Positions 34,691 to 46,273 of a stretch of DNA of 64,000 nt are shown piece after piece. This DNA comes from Gerris lacustris (lineage: Eukaryota; Arthropoda; Insecta; Hemiptera; Gerridae): NCBI GenBank assembly GCA_951217055.1, contig OX578276.1, positions 66,763,144-66,827,143 of the forward strand. The letters are read 5' to 3'. The translations under genes and the position numbers were made by a program. Positions within the stretch are counted from its first letter, which is position 1; each line of letters starts with the position of its first letter. A model generated the notes under the pieces. It ran no database searches. It was not told the DNA's origin and saw only the letters and a program-made list of their open reading frames with translations.

Positions 34691-35510
34691 AGACCATATG
34701 GCATATCATATGAAAGGGTACGTCGAGCTGATTACAAAATTATCTAATTTTTTGGTTATAACTTTGATAGGGCGAGCGTAGGAGAGTTTGAAATTGGTGT
34801 GAACAGTGCCCTCCCCTTTTTATCTCGTTTATGTAACGTGCAAAAATTCTGAAACAATTCCTGAACATTCTTCAACCAAAAGTAATGATACCACTTTTAG
34901 GACACAGTTTTTATTAAAAAAAAAAAAATATTAAAATAATTTATGCTCTTTTGGATGCAGTTATATGTTTGTAGTCCGGTTCACTGGCAAAAAATATTTT
35001 ATCAGAAGTTTGTTTATGTGTCAGAAGTTTTCATTGTCCCCCGTCCCATTTTCTACAATTCTTACCATGGATGAAATATAATTTGCAGAAATCCCTAACT
35101 AGTAATTGGTACTCACTGCTGGAGAAGCAATTATAAAATTCTTCATCTGTATCTCTTTTCATCTGTGTTTCATAGCATCCTTGGGTTGAAACTGAAAATA
35201 TCTTGTAATAATATATACTTTCATCCTGAAGACCTGTCATAAATATTATTATCTATTCTTAACTTTAGAAAATCAGTCTAAGCTCAATTTTCCTACTTTA
35301 TTTTACTTTGCACCTATTTCCCTCTTTAGGGGTCACATTTCAGAAAATCCCTTTATGACAGACATCTATTTTATTTGAGTAAATACCAGACTTTGGCTTT
35401 AAATAGATATACGGGCACCATCTTGAAAAAAAAATGTCCGATCAGGATATTCTTTTACGAAAGTTGTTAATTATTTCATAGGAGGGAGCTAACTTCCAAA
35501 TTTCAAGGTT
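34691..35510. other. Unassigned DNA
   Basis: Nothing recognised; A-rich runs near 34917. Confidence 0.3.
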
Positions 35511-35519
35511 CTAATCATT

Positions 35520-35625
35520 AACTTGGTTCTCCTGTGAAATCCACGTCCCGAAGGAGTTGAAGTCTGACGTCTCGCTTCCTCTACTGGAAGCATCTTCAGA
35601 GGTGTGGTGCATCGTGATGTTACGA
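35520..35625 (-). repeat. Retroelement tail with hammerhead-like fold
   Basis: On the minus strand CTGAAGA (35599-35593) is followed by T and a perfect 6-bp stem GCTTCC/GGAAGC closed by AGTAGA, then GAGAC (35573-35569). The flanks are CACCACACCT and GTCAGACTTCAACTCCTTCG. This is the CTGANGA-stem-GAAAC layout of hammerhead ribozymes, with one substitution (GAGAC). Similar tails end Penelope-like and some other insect retroelements. Confidence 0.5.
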
Positions 35626-37108
35626 TCAAGATTTACTGTTTCTTCTAGTCAAAATCACCATGCACCACATCTCTCATCATACTTTCAAGAGTGAAAGCGA
35701 AACTTAAACGCTAATAATTTCGTAACTATTTTAACAATATCAACAAATGAAGCATCGATTGAAACGTTTTAACATAAAGGACAAAATGCAACATGTCGCT
35801 GAAGCTGCAACTTCTTCTACGTCCTCTATTGCATGAGGTAGAATGGGAAGTAAGTGAATCGATATTGTAAAGCCTCATTGCCTTTGATGCTGCCACGGAA
35901 GTATTTTTGGGAGTAAATACAGCAGCTCGAGGAGCAGTGACAGTGGCTGAATGAAAACTAGGCACGCTTTCTCTGGAGTAAAGTGTTTATTCAAGATAAA
36001 GTGATATTTCTATTGAGATGAACTGATACTATTATTACTATTATTATTAGTAGTAGTAGTATTCACGATATTGTATAACGAGTTATATGTTAACGAATTG
36101 CATTTTAGAAATTTAAGATTTTGAGGGACTTTAACAAGAAGATGAGTTATAAGTTAAATATTAAGTAGATGGAGCTTTCAGTGGCTTGCTCATGCTCATG
36201 CACCATAGTTTTTTGATTAGAGAAATATATTTGTTTCACCTATTTTCATCCTCCATGATCTCAACCCGATTTAACATCTGTCAAACTTCATGTACCTCAC
36301 TCAAAGCCAAGTTAAATGATAAAAAGATATAACTATTTATTTGTTAAAAATGGAGGATAATTTAACCAACCTAACTGACAACATAGATAACAAGTTAAAC
36401 TAAAGATCGTGTGTAACCCTAACATTTCGTGTGTTATCGGGGGAAACAAGAAGATTTTTAAACGTCTGTAGTTGCTATAAAAAAAATACAGGCAATAATA
36501 GTTCTAACTTGTAAAATCATTTTTATATAAAAAAAAATGTAAAATGATTTCATTGCTATTTCTCATAACGTTCTAAGAAAGAAAAATAAAAATATAAAAT
36601 AAGAGCTTAATTTATATAAAAACTTTATCATTTCTTCTATTTTGTGTCTCTTAGGGGCTTGAGAAATGTTTTTTTTTTTTTTTTCTTTAAAACCTCCTTT
36701 TCTCTTGTTTTTTTCTCTTGAGAGGGAGAAATTTATGTGAAATCGATAAATTAGAAAACACTCAAGATTAGAGTTTGGGAGTAACTGAGAAAGAGAAGTA
36801 ATACCTAGAAGTATCTAACTCCTTAAAATGTTTCTATGGTCACCAACCCCCTAAGGAACTAGGAACCTTCCATCGTGTCCTCAGACTCCGTAGAAAAAAA
36901 AACTTTACCCACAGTTAACTTACCAAAGATTTTTTTTTCTCCCCCCTCACTACCTCTTAAAAAGTTTACGTCGATTTAAGGAAACAAGTCTACTAAAATA
37001 ATATAATTTATGTTGTTTTATTTTAAAAAAAAAGTTATTTCGTGATTGGAAAATCTGATAAAATTTTGTCTCAAAACACTTTATCATCTTTTACATACAG
37101 CAATACAT
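35626..37108. other. Unassigned AT-rich DNA
   Basis: An open frame on the minus strand at 35726-35965 shows no known domain. A 20-base T run occurs near 36668. Nothing else recognised. Confidence 0.3.
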
Positions 37109-37109
37109 T

Positions 37110-37178
<69 letters not shown>
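37110..37178. repeat. (AT)n microsatellite
   Basis: About 69 bp of AT dinucleotide with one phase slip at the left. Confidence 0.95.
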
Positions 37179-37182
<4 letters not shown>

Positions 37183-38205
37183 ATACTTTATAGATTTGAG
37201 TTCACGCGACTCACTATTAAATTCTGTACAATGCAGTTATCATAGCATTTATTCAAACCTATTAAATAAGATAATGTTAATTGATAATGTCAAATTTGAA
37301 AAGCAACTTAATTTAATTTGGTTATAAATATATCGTTTATAAAAACTTATTTTACTTGAGTCGAAGTTTAAAAGTTTATAAAATGAATTATAATTCTTTT
37401 TATCTCTAATTCGTATACTTTATACTTAACTATAATGTATATTCTTGAATAAAATACATAATTTTTATGGGACTCAAAGTAAGATACATTTTTTAAGGGG
37501 GGAAACTTTAATAATGTGACAACTAGGTATTCTTATGCTATGATGCTGTAACTAAAGTAAATATTATGGCGTAAAAGAGAAGTTAAAATATGAGTATATT
37601 AGTGCTTGAAATCATGAGAGGAGAAACGACAGCGTTCCTTAACGACTACCTGACACGCACTCTTGACTCATGCCGCTTTTATTATAACCATTAGGATTTT
37701 TTTATTTTTTAAAAGACCAATACACACGAATATTTTTACATTTTATAAATAAAAAAGTATCTTGGTAGTTTTATAAGAATAGGTCAGGTTGAAAGTAAGT
37801 AAAAGTGCCCTGCTTTAATTCTTAAATATTTTTATCGCGAATTATTATTTCATTTCTACATGCAAGGTATGACTTTTTTTAAAACAATTATATTTTTTTA
37901 ATTATCAATTATTGTTCTAGTTCGCGCTTGACACCTATTGCTTTTTTCTTATTGGAAATAATAAAATATCACTAATTGCAGTGGACTATATTATTATAGT
38001 CCACCACAATTAACTTTAACATAAAAACAGTTAAACCAATTACATTTTTTCTCTGTCAGCGGATTTTTCTGAAACCTTTTGCATTTTGTTTCGTGTCTAC
38101 GAGTAGGTCAATGTAAACCCATTAAAATTTCCAGCTCTACAGTTAATAATTTAATTTAAGAATTATAATAATCAAATAATAAACTTATTATTATTAATAT
38201 TTGCC
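37179..38205. other. Unassigned AT-rich DNA with one small palindrome
   Basis: GTGGACTATA (37981-37990) and TATAGTCCAC (37995-38004) form a 10-bp stem with a TTAT loop. Pairing extends outward to AATTG/CAATT with mismatches. No gene recognised. Confidence 0.45.
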
Positions 38206-38207
38206 AT

Positions 38208-38265
38208 TTAGGGCCTGTAGGCAAAACCGAGGATTTTTATAATTTCCTGCGTTTGTCTGTCGATA
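38208..38265 (+). repeat. Repeat family H, truncated copy
   Basis: GGGCCTGTAGGCAAAACCGA, TATAATTTCCTGCG and TTTGTCTGTCG align with the start of the family at 34482. Confidence 0.5.
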
Positions 38266-39215
38266 ACTCCTAATAATCTTCGATCTCCTGATAACCTGAT
38301 CTTTGAACGTTACCCCAGCCCCTGATAATTCCTTAAATTGGTGACCATCAGTAAATTACATACCTGCAACTGTCGGCATTTGGGAATCATCTCCAGGTCC
38401 CCAGTCTTGTCTTGGACGAAGGAAGGTTTTACTCCCTGCCAATGTCAAAATTCCATTGTGGTATCATGGAGTACTGCACCATGACTGCTTCTGTGGAAAT
38501 TTCTTTGATAGAATTTAGTTGGTAGAAGAACCTAGATCAGAATTACATTTGAATCTTAATAAGTGTTAAATAAATATTTATAATTTTATTTAAATATAAA
38601 AGATGTAATGTAAGATAAATAATAAATAAATATACGAGTATTTATAATTTACAAGGTATTTTTTATTTATTTTAAAGCCTGTTATCATATTTTGAAGCAT
38701 CGTAAATCTCCGAGTATTAGCGACTTCTCCGATAATAAAAATGTATTAATAATGTGTATGTATGTATTAATGTATTAATGCGTTGAGAGTGTGAGTGTGA
38801 GAACTGCTCTGTAACTCTTTGGAGTGTAAAAGCTTACCTATTTAGATTAAAATGAATCAAAAGAGCTTCATTAATCTACTTTCTATCTGTGTACATTAAG
38901 CAGTCATTCACACTATTTTACTTATAAATTTCACTATTTTCAACATTTTTTAAAAATTTAATTTCCTAATTAAGGGATGTAGGTGTGTGTTTTGAAACAG
39001 TGTCTGCCAATTGAAATGACACATTACTTCATTGCGTGCCATCATTGGTCGGCTGGTCATATGGATTTAAAATAATGTAGGAAGATTTAAAAATGTTTGT
39101 GTTAATAAAAGCATAGGCTAATATGCAAGAAGAAGCAGTAGTGCACACAAAGTTGAAATTATTAAGGGACTATCTTTTGGAAAACTTTAAATTCTATCAC
39201 TATATAGTGATAGAC
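38266..39215. other. Unassigned AT-rich DNA
   Basis: No feature recognised. Confidence 0.3.
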
Positions 39216-39217
39216 AC

Positions 39218-39337
39218 ATATGAGTGTTTGCAAAAATATTGATGGAAATAAAGACAGACATGAGACAAAAAACACTCATATGAGTGTTTGCAAAAATATT
39301 GATGGAAATAAAGACAGACATGAGACAAAAAAATCGT
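39218..39337. repeat. Tandem duplication, exact 60-bp unit, two copies
   Basis: The unit from CATATGAGTGTTTGCAAAAA to AGACATGAGACAAAAAA-type sequence is repeated head-to-tail with only end differences. Its GACAGACATGAGAC portion resembles the tract region of family A, suggesting a slipped duplication inside an old copy. Confidence 0.85.
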
Positions 39338-39418
39338 TTTCCCGAATGAAAACTATGCTTCTATAATCTTTAATGCTTAAAGTAAAATTAAGATAATATT
39401 CTGCAATGCAGTTATACA

Positions 39419-39554
39419 CAGTGGTGTACCAAGTGAGTCTGGCGCTCCTGGCAAGAGTACAAGCGCCTCTCTACCGGGGGTTTGGCTTATTATTTCAAGA
39501 AATTTGCGCCCCTGCCCAATGGGCCAGCCCTGCCACCTGCTCTATACACCACTG
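39419..39554. mobile_element. hAT-like MITE, 136 bp
   Basis: CAGTGGTGTA at the left is exactly inverted as TACACCACTG at the right. The flanks GTTATACA (39411-39418) and GCTATACA (39555-39562) match at 7 of 8 positions, as an ageing 8-bp hAT target duplication would. The interior is GC-richer than its surroundings and non-coding. Confidence 0.8.
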
Positions 39555-39562
39555 GCTATACA

Positions 39563-40570
39563 AACATTAAGTTGAACTGACAAGTTATTATAGCAATTGG
39601 AGTGTAATTTCATTGATTAATGCTACCAATATATGAGTGTGATCCAACTTAATTTGTGTTTTCAAGTTACGCTACACGCTCCTTTAATTGACACTTGTTC
39701 TTTTTTTACCCTTATAAAACACGTCTTATTAATTTGGCACAAATAACAATTAGAAACATAATTATTTGTGTAATGTTAGGTTTGATGGCTCAATGCAAAC
39801 ATTCAATGTGGTAAATATTTGGCACTAACAAAAAAACTAAAAATGTATATAATACTAACCTATTTTAATATGTTCTATCCACTTTGTTTTAATAGTAATA
39901 TTCACTGATAACGTTTATTCTAAAGTAATTATTACTTTATTTTAAATTATTGCTTGACGTGATGTTAGTCACAATTAAATTTTTACCGCATTATCGTTGA
40001 TTCTTTACCATGTACATAAACGGATTTAAAATTCATGAGGAAAGCTGTAATTTTAGTTGAGTTCCCCTTGCTTCAGTGAGCTGCGTCACGCGAATCCTTT
40101 TGTCGGAAGGGGACAAATGATTAGCCTACAAAAAATTGTCATTAAACACCAGATGTAGATAAGTTCAAATATGACAGTTATAGATTTAAACCGGAGCTTT
40201 CAGATATTGGCAGCAGATAGCGATGAACACTCACAGCCAGACCATCACGACACGGAAAACCTATTATTTTATTCGAATTGTCTTCTCATCCGTAATAAAA
40301 AATTGTTTGTCAATATTATCAAACATAAAGTTTAAACAATAATTGTTTAATTTTTTTAAACAATTGATTGTGCAATAGTTCACTTTAAATAGAGTAACAT
40401 CTACATTACGTCAGATATGATGTCAGTATTTGTCAAATAGTCCCATTTAAATATTCTAAGGTTAAAAAAAAAGCTGGGGCGTAATAGAGTGTAAATGGAA
40501 AAGGATGAATTGTCTAATTCACCGAAATGGAAAAAATTAATAATATAAAATAGAAATAATGGACATAAAA
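39563..40570. other. Unassigned AT-rich DNA
   Basis: No feature recognised. Confidence 0.3.
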
Positions 40571-40576
40571 TAAATA

Positions 40577-40679
40577 AAAAGAAGAAGCACAAGTCTCTCC
40601 ACGTAAAATATTTATTATATTCAAAGCTGCTTTGAATATAATAAATATTTTACGTGGAGAGACTTTTGCTTCTTCTTTT
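40577..40679. repeat. Nearly perfect palindrome, 51-bp arms, 1-base loop
   Basis: Arms 40577-40627 and 40629-40679 are reverse complements with one mismatch (AGCAC versus AGCAA), separated by a single T. Each arm holds the Penelope-tail block TTTTACGTGGAGAGACTT and GAATATAATAAATATTTTAC. Apparently two such tails joined tail-to-tail. The final 3' flank is ATGATGAACTCC. Confidence 0.92.
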
Positions 40680-41280
40680 AATGATGAACTCCACTAACGC
40701 TCCATATCCTATCATAAAATAAATAGTTTGAGGCTATTTTAATTAATGGCGTAAAACAGGTAATGGTTACAACGCATAAATAGTCACTAGAATATAAGCA
40801 AGAATTTGGACAGTAAAATAGTGCATTACGTGTCTAGTGCAGAAAGTAGCATTTTGCATGCGAGTGTGGAGTTAGCACCCGAGCGACAGCGAGGGTAGTA
40901 ATACCACACGAGCAAAGCAAAATAAAGTTTTCGCACGAGTTGCGTACCGTACTTTATCAACGATTGTTGGATTTTAATCATAAATACAGACATTTTTTTA
41001 AAATAAACTTGCTGTATGTAAGTTCGTATTTCTCTTTTGATAATGATGACATAAATTCATTAGTTTTATTTTGTACTGAATTAATTATTTCGGGAGGCGT
41101 ATTATTCTCCTCATTTTCGTATTAATGACATAAATCAATAATTGTTTTTCACTAAAAACTCGATATAAACAGTTACTTTTATTAAACAAAAAGCAAATTA
41201 GTTCTGTTAAATGTTAACAATTACGCTAATCGAATCCCTAGTTTGTCAATTTTAGTTAGTCTAAAAAATATTTTTTAAAT
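40680..41280. other. Unassigned DNA with a CGAGCGACAGCGAGGG patch
   Basis: Around 40850-40960 a GC-richer patch reads GCGAGTGTGGAGTTAGCACC, CGAGCGACAGCGAGGGTAG, CACACGAGCAAAGCAAAATA and GCACGAGTTGCGTACCGTAC. It looks like part of a repeat with internal symmetry, but no second copy was found in the window. Confidence 0.35.
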
Positions 41281-41282
41281 CG

Positions 41283-41475
41283 GTCACCTTTTACTCAAGT
41301 TATCGTCGCACGTTTCATGATTCGCGGACACACAGACCGACAGACAGACAGACGCGAGACCAAAAATGTTTCCTGCTTTCTTGGAATTTTTAAATTCGGA
41401 GACAAAACTTTTTCGTTCTCAAAAGTGAATACAATGCTTCTGTTACCTTCGGTAAGCTCGGAAGCAATATATAGA
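41283..41475 (-). repeat. Dispersed repeat family A (inverted copy)
   Basis: The plus strand reads CAAGTTATCGTCGCACGTTT, a GACAGACAGACAGACGCGAG tract, TCTTGGAATTTTTAAATTCG, TTCTCAAAAGTGAATACAAT and GTTACCTTCGGTAAGCTCGG. This is the exact reverse order of 50036-50250 with high similarity. Confidence 0.8.
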
Positions 41476-41479
41476 TATG

Positions 41480-42055
41480 AGTCAACACTGTAATTAATAA
41501 TGTATTTAAAAATATGTTGTAATATTAACAATATTAATGTGAAATAAAAACAATTTATTCATTCCGATCAATGACATCTACAGCAGGGAAAGATTTCATT
41601 AATGCCGATGATACTACTCTATGCTACATATTAAATTTATAACTATCCAATTATTAGTTTTTTTTAATTAAATAAGGTATTGAGCATTTTCAGTTGATCA
41701 ACTTAGTTTCCAAATTATTTATTTATTTATGTCAGAGAATCAATCAAAGCTTTTTTTGTTGTTGCTATAAAAATGTTGGTGCATGATATAGGATTAGGTA
41801 AAGTTTGATTCTCTGATTCCTCTTAAGTACTCTCGGTCTTATATCCTGCATGAATGATACCTCCTTGTCCCTCAAGTATCGACTCTTGTTTCAACAATCA
41901 AGACAAGTCAAGAGTTGTCTAAGAATTGTCTTAGGAGAAAGAGACATGGATGGGATAATGTTCATTGATTCTTTGTTGCAAGTGCTTGTCTATTCGTAGA
42001 TTTGTGGATACTCGACAAGGTTCAAGTATCTCATGTATGGAGGGGATCAGGAAGA
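41480..42055. other. Region upstream of the TipE-family exon, nothing recognised
   Basis: AT-rich until about 41870, then progressively more mixed. It could hold distal promoter or non-coding exon sequence of the gene at 42236, but no element was identified. Confidence 0.3.
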
Positions 42056-42235
42056 GATGAGAGGGTTGGTTTGAGGAGGGGCGGGAGTAGAAGAGGAGTG
42101 CGCATGGGCCGGGGGCCGGGTAGCAAGGGGAGCGGTTAGTGTGCGGCCGTAGGGCGGCAGGCATGGGGGGCGGATGCCTGCGGATTCGCGACGGCTGAAG
42201 GCTCCGCAGCCTCAGCGGCTGAGCTCTCCACCAGC
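42056..42235 (+). promoter_or_regulatory. GC-rich segment immediately upstream of the TipE-family start codon
   Basis: The only strongly GC- and CpG-rich stretch of this size in the window. It includes GGGGCGGGAG (near 42079), GGGCCGGGGGCCGGG and GCGGCCGTAGGGCGGC. It probably holds the 5' UTR and perhaps the core promoter. In-frame upstream sequence meets TAG near 42136, and there is no in-frame ATG before 42236, so the start is well placed. An ATG at 42174 opens a different frame and may be an upstream start in the mRNA. Confidence 0.5.
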
Positions 42236-42954
42236 ATGCGGGGAGGCAGCTCCGAACTTCTCCTCGACCCGGAGGCGGAGCTCCGCAAGAGGAAGCTGCT
42301 GGAGCTCGCCGCTTCAGCCGCTCAGGCTAAGAAAGCTAAACCCCGACGGACCTGCCGTCAGAAGGCCTGGTTCTACGCCACTTCTTTCTTCACCATGTCA
42401 GCCGTATCGGCCGGTTCCTCCCTCTTGTTTCTCGTACCTCTTTACGTGGACCCGGCCATATCGACTTTGGTCGCGGACTTCTCCCCTGCCCCAGCTACGT
42501 GCGTCACATCAAGACGCGTCGAATTGTCCGGTATGGACAACTGTACGTGGAGTTCGTGTCGGGAAGGTTGCACTTCGGACATGTACCACTGCACACAAAT
42601 ATATGTAAACTATACGGCCCTAGGTAACGACACCTCGCCCGACGTCGAAGCCACTCTCCTCGTAAACATCAAAGGGTGCGGTTACCCTCCGGAAGTGCGC
42701 TGTTCGAATTTCACCTTGTCTTACGGCGAACCTGGTACGGAGTTCCCGTGTTATTATTCGCGGCAAAACAACACGGTCGTGATGACTTCGTACGATCGGG
42801 ACAGACAAGTTGAAGTAATAATTAATTTCTTCGCCATACCGTTCGTGATAACACTGGTCACGTCCGTGGTTTTGTGCGTAATGCATTGTGATTGCAGGCG
42901 GAACCCTCATCCCCCTCACGCTCTCAGGCGATCGAGGATACACAACGATCACAG
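42236..42954 (+). CDS. TipE-family sodium-channel auxiliary subunit, first coding exon
   Basis: Encodes 239 residues plus two bases of the next codon before a splice donor (CACAG|GTATTA, GT at 42955). The N-terminus is cytoplasmic and basic (KAKPRRTCRQK). TM1 is about 45-70. The extracellular loop has the family signature NCTWSSCREGC (102-112) with YHCTQIYVNYT, then KGCGYPP and FPCYYS, eight loop cysteines (89, 103, 108, 112, 119, 148, 156, 172) and N-X-S/T sites at 102, 125, 131, 158 and 178. TM2 is about 194-216, and a short basic tail starts CDCRRNPHPP. The family raises expression of, and tunes, insect voltage-gated sodium channels at the neuronal membrane. Loop length fits the shorter TipE homologues (TEH) rather than TipE. 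The remaining cytoplasmic tail must lie in a later exon, not found here. Confidence 0.93.
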
Positions 42955-43505
42955 GTATTACCATTGTCTCTTCTTTTTACTTAAACTACACTTAATTAGC
43001 ATAACTACCTTCCAGCATAAAACACTTGTGTTTTAACTGTTTTGTGTCATTAACAAATTAATAAATATAAACTATTTTTATTATTAGTTAATTTTTAAAT
43101 AATTTTATATCTTTTTAATACATTAAGCAAAATTAATAAAAGATACATTTTTTAAAATGCTACAATCATAATTAATTACATTTTATTGAATTATATACTT
43201 TTACTAAGTAACTTCGGGTTACCGGATCATTTCCTAAAATATAAATATTATGTTCCTTTTCAGTTTCCTTTAATTTATAAAGTGTAACGAAGAAAATAAA
43301 ATTAAATAAGAAGAGAAGGTCACTTTGCAACTGAGTTATAATAAACAAATTGAAATAATTAAATTTTGTTAATTATATAATGTAAAATAATTTTATATTT
43401 TATTACTTCGTGTAATGTCCTATAGTTAATTATTACATAAATTTAAAGATAACATCGATTAATAACTTTTAAGCAAGGTAAGAAAATTCAAAGAATGTTC
43501 TTATA
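42955..43505 (+). other. Start of the intron after the TipE-family exon
   Basis: Opens with the donor GTATTACC and is AT-rich throughout. If read through, the frame would add about 27 residues ending at TAA near 43036, so an unspliced form is possible but less likely. Nothing else recognised. Confidence 0.5.
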
Positions 43506-43508
43506 ATA

Positions 43509-43509
<1 letters not shown>

Positions 43510-43556
<47 letters not shown>
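43510..43556. repeat. (AT)n microsatellite
   Basis: 47 bp of pure AT, directly before a family A copy. Confidence 0.95.
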
Positions 43557-43558
<2 letters not shown>

Positions 43559-43559
<1 letters not shown>

Positions 43560-43760
43560 TCCAAGCTTACAAAAGGTAACGGAAGATAAATGTGATCGTT
43601 TTCGAGATGTGATGTCTTATGTCTCCGATTTAAATAATTCCAAGACAAAAATCCGTATGTCGGTCTGTCCACAATTTTTGTGAACCAACATGTCTTAAAA
43701 TCTACTCGTCTGATTTTATTAAAATTTAAGAAGTAGGTCTGTATTAGCCTATTGTAGGAC
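43559..43760 (+). repeat. Dispersed repeat family A (diverged, forward)
   Basis: CCTCCAAGCTTACAAAAGGT, AACGGAAG, GTCTCCGATTT, ATTCCAAGACAAAAATCCGT and GTCGGTCTGTCC follow the order of the copy at 50036; the tract is very short here. Confidence 0.6.
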
Positions 43761-44500
43761 CCATTTATGTTTCAACCTTCTGCGCCTATTGCTTTCTCTT
43801 CCACATGCGCACACACATACATTTATTACACATATTCCTGTAAAAGAACTCATCTTGAAAAATTTGGAAATAGTCTGCTAATTAGTATAGCACAAAGTTT
43901 CCTCGCATCTTATCACGTATTTTATTGATGTTATATTTTTACAACTCATTATAATTTGTTTACCCTTTTTAAAAATATATCAAAATTGTGATGTTTCTTT
44001 ACTGGAATAAAAGTATTAATTTAGCAATATTTAATGTGCACATGCGGTAAAATTAATCTGTGGGCTATTTTCGACAAACCAATAAAATTCTTTTAATGAT
44101 AAGAGTGTAAATTAATATGTATGTTTGTGCGCATGTGGTAATAAACAACACAATCAAGATAAATATTAATTCCCTTTATCAATATTACCTTGTAAATACC
44201 TATATAGGTAATTGTTTTATTTATTTTTTATATTAAAGAATAAACTACCATTAGTTTTTATGGAATTTAAGTATTTTATTTATATATACATAAAGTTGAA
44301 ATTGGTGTATATATTAAGTTGAAAATTGCAATAAAAAGTAAATATTAAATATCATCTTATTTTATGAAAATAATATTAATTATTATTTTCAAATTAAACA
44401 ATAAGCTAGTATTAGAAAAATATCAAGTTTTTTTAACACCACAAAAAATAATTAATAATTCTATTGTTAACACCTTTTAAAAAACAATTATTCAATTTTA
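43761..44500. other. Unassigned AT-rich DNA
   Basis: No feature recognised. Confidence 0.3.
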
Positions 44501-44504
44501 AGTT

Positions 44505-44665
44505 TTTGGTAGTTTTCATACTACGGAAAGTTTAAATTTTAATTTAAATCAAATTATAATTATTATTTACTACGGGAAACAGACAATCCCGGCACGGGAG
44601 TGTATTTTTCACTGTCTGTTTCCCGTAGTAAATAATAATTATAATTTGATTTAAATTAAAACAAT
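44505..44665. repeat. Family C fold-back with short loop
   Basis: The left side TTGGTAGTTTTCATACTACG, GGAAAGTTTAAAT, TACTACGGGAAACAGACA is inverted on the right as TGTCTGTTTCCCGTAGTA and TAATTATAATTTGATTTAAA. The roughly 25-base centre keeps ATCCCGGCACGGGAGTG, the tip of the tRNA-like part. Intermediate between the tRNA-bearing copy (18525) and the loopless copy (23125). Confidence 0.85.
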
Positions 44666-45595
44666 TATTACAAAAACCTCAACAGTGTTGGAAAAATAAT
44701 TAAAGAAAATACCATTCATAACAATTGTATTGCCACCTACTTCTGCGCAAATTTCGACTCTATAAATTATCTATTAGCATTTTAAACATCCTTAAGGGGA
44801 ATGTTGGCAAACCTGTGTAATTTATTCCTTTAGCTCATCTGCGCTAATAACCATATAAATATATATATATTTATGCTATATGTATTCGTGTGAATGTAAA
44901 TTCATATAAATTATTATTTATTATCCTAAAAACAAAATAATTAAATTATAATGATATATGGAATATCAGGATTAAATGACAAACAGTCAGACATCTTGAA
45001 AATATTCAAATAAAATTTTATTAAATTAATAAATAAAATCATAAAATATTCTTGATTTATCTATCCATATTTATTATTAGTTAATATATTTAGCATTAGA
45101 CTAAACATTTAATTACATCTGTGATAAGATTTGTCTTCTATTATGTATTACATATAAGGAAAATCACTATTATTTATAATACAGAAAGTGCTCTATAAAT
45201 TTTTTTTTTTAACTTTTTATTTCTTAGTAATCCATTATAATTGAAAATGTCTAATTAAGGGAGGGGGGGAGGCTATAAATAAAGGTAATTAGGTTTCTTG
45301 CGAACTCTCTCTTTTATCCTCTAAGACTGTAAGCCTTATCATCAAAAACATTATTAACGCTCCTCATAACAAAAAAACATTTAATTTTGCCTTATCCATT
45401 TCTCTTATTTATAATTTGAAATAAAATGCTTAGTTATTATAATATATCGTGAAATACTTTATAACATGTCATTTTTTATGATTACAAAATTATTTATTAC
45501 AATCTGGATGCTCTTGCTTTACTACAGTGTGTGTGATTTTTAATGCATAACATACATTTAATAGTTTTATTAATTAGTTTAATTCATTAGTTGTT
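44666..45595. other. Unassigned AT-rich DNA
   Basis: No feature recognised. Confidence 0.3.
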
Positions 45596-45599
45596 TTGA

Positions 45600-46273
45600 C
45601 GGAGATTTTGTGGTACTTAGAAAAAATCATGTTGTAAATGAAACACAATAATTTTTAAAAATCAGTTTATTGTCTACCACAAGAATTTAAAAAATACAAA
45701 TATATAGACCGGTTTCGACTGGTTTAGATAATATAAAAATTAAAACAAAAAGTTATACATTCTAAAACACTGTCATCTTCAGTTGACTGATTTATAAAGA
45801 CTGCGTTGATTTTCTAATTTAAACTAGGAACTTAGGGTAATTTGTGGGTGGGGATATAACGGTACAGGGTTTAAACGGTATTAGGAAGAGTGTAAGGGTC
45901 TTCGGGTTGGATTCAGGTATAGGAGGGTTAGCTTAAACTATGGTTTAACATAAAATAATAAAATTCAAGTACAAATTAAAAATATGACACTTAAAATATA
46001 GCTATCAACAACTGTTGTACATTAATATTTTTAATTGGTTTAACTAAAACTGAATTGTTAATATTGATTATTTCATTAAAACATTGTATAGTATGGTTTT
46101 GAAGAGTACGGTGTATTTCTAGGTTTTCAAGCAAGTCTAACTTTTTTCCCTTGGAGCAGTTATGGAGGAGTTCAAATTGAGTTTTATCGAATGTGTGGTG
46201 ATTTTCTTTTAGATGTGTGGCAAAACTTGAAATGTGATCCGGATTTTTTATCGCTTTTTCATGTTCTGATATC
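45600..46273 (-). mobile_element. Inverted copy of the Penelope-like element's 3' end
   Basis: 46040-46273 is the reverse complement of 46919-47146, so the coding end of the GIY-YIG domain and the start of the 3' UTR are duplicated in opposite orientation. On the minus strand the copy continues through the 3' UTR to a tail with CTGAAGATGAC (45782-45772), a long pairing stretch (GTTTTAGA/TCTAAAC) and GTCGAAACC (45720-45712). TTCTTGTGGTAGACAATAAA ends it. Such inverted partial duplications are characteristic of Penelope-like insertions. Confidence 0.85.

Noticed and set aside
35726..35965. Minus-strand 79-residue open frame
   Set aside because: No conserved motif, no splice or promoter context.
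42174..42608. Alternative plus-strand frame overlapping the TipE-family exon
   Set aside because: It is proline/serine-rich with no motif, while the overlapping frame has strong family signatures; at most it is an upstream start codon.
42620..42964. Minus-strand open frame across the TipE-family exon
   Set aside because: Shadow of the plus-strand coding sequence with no recognisable domain.
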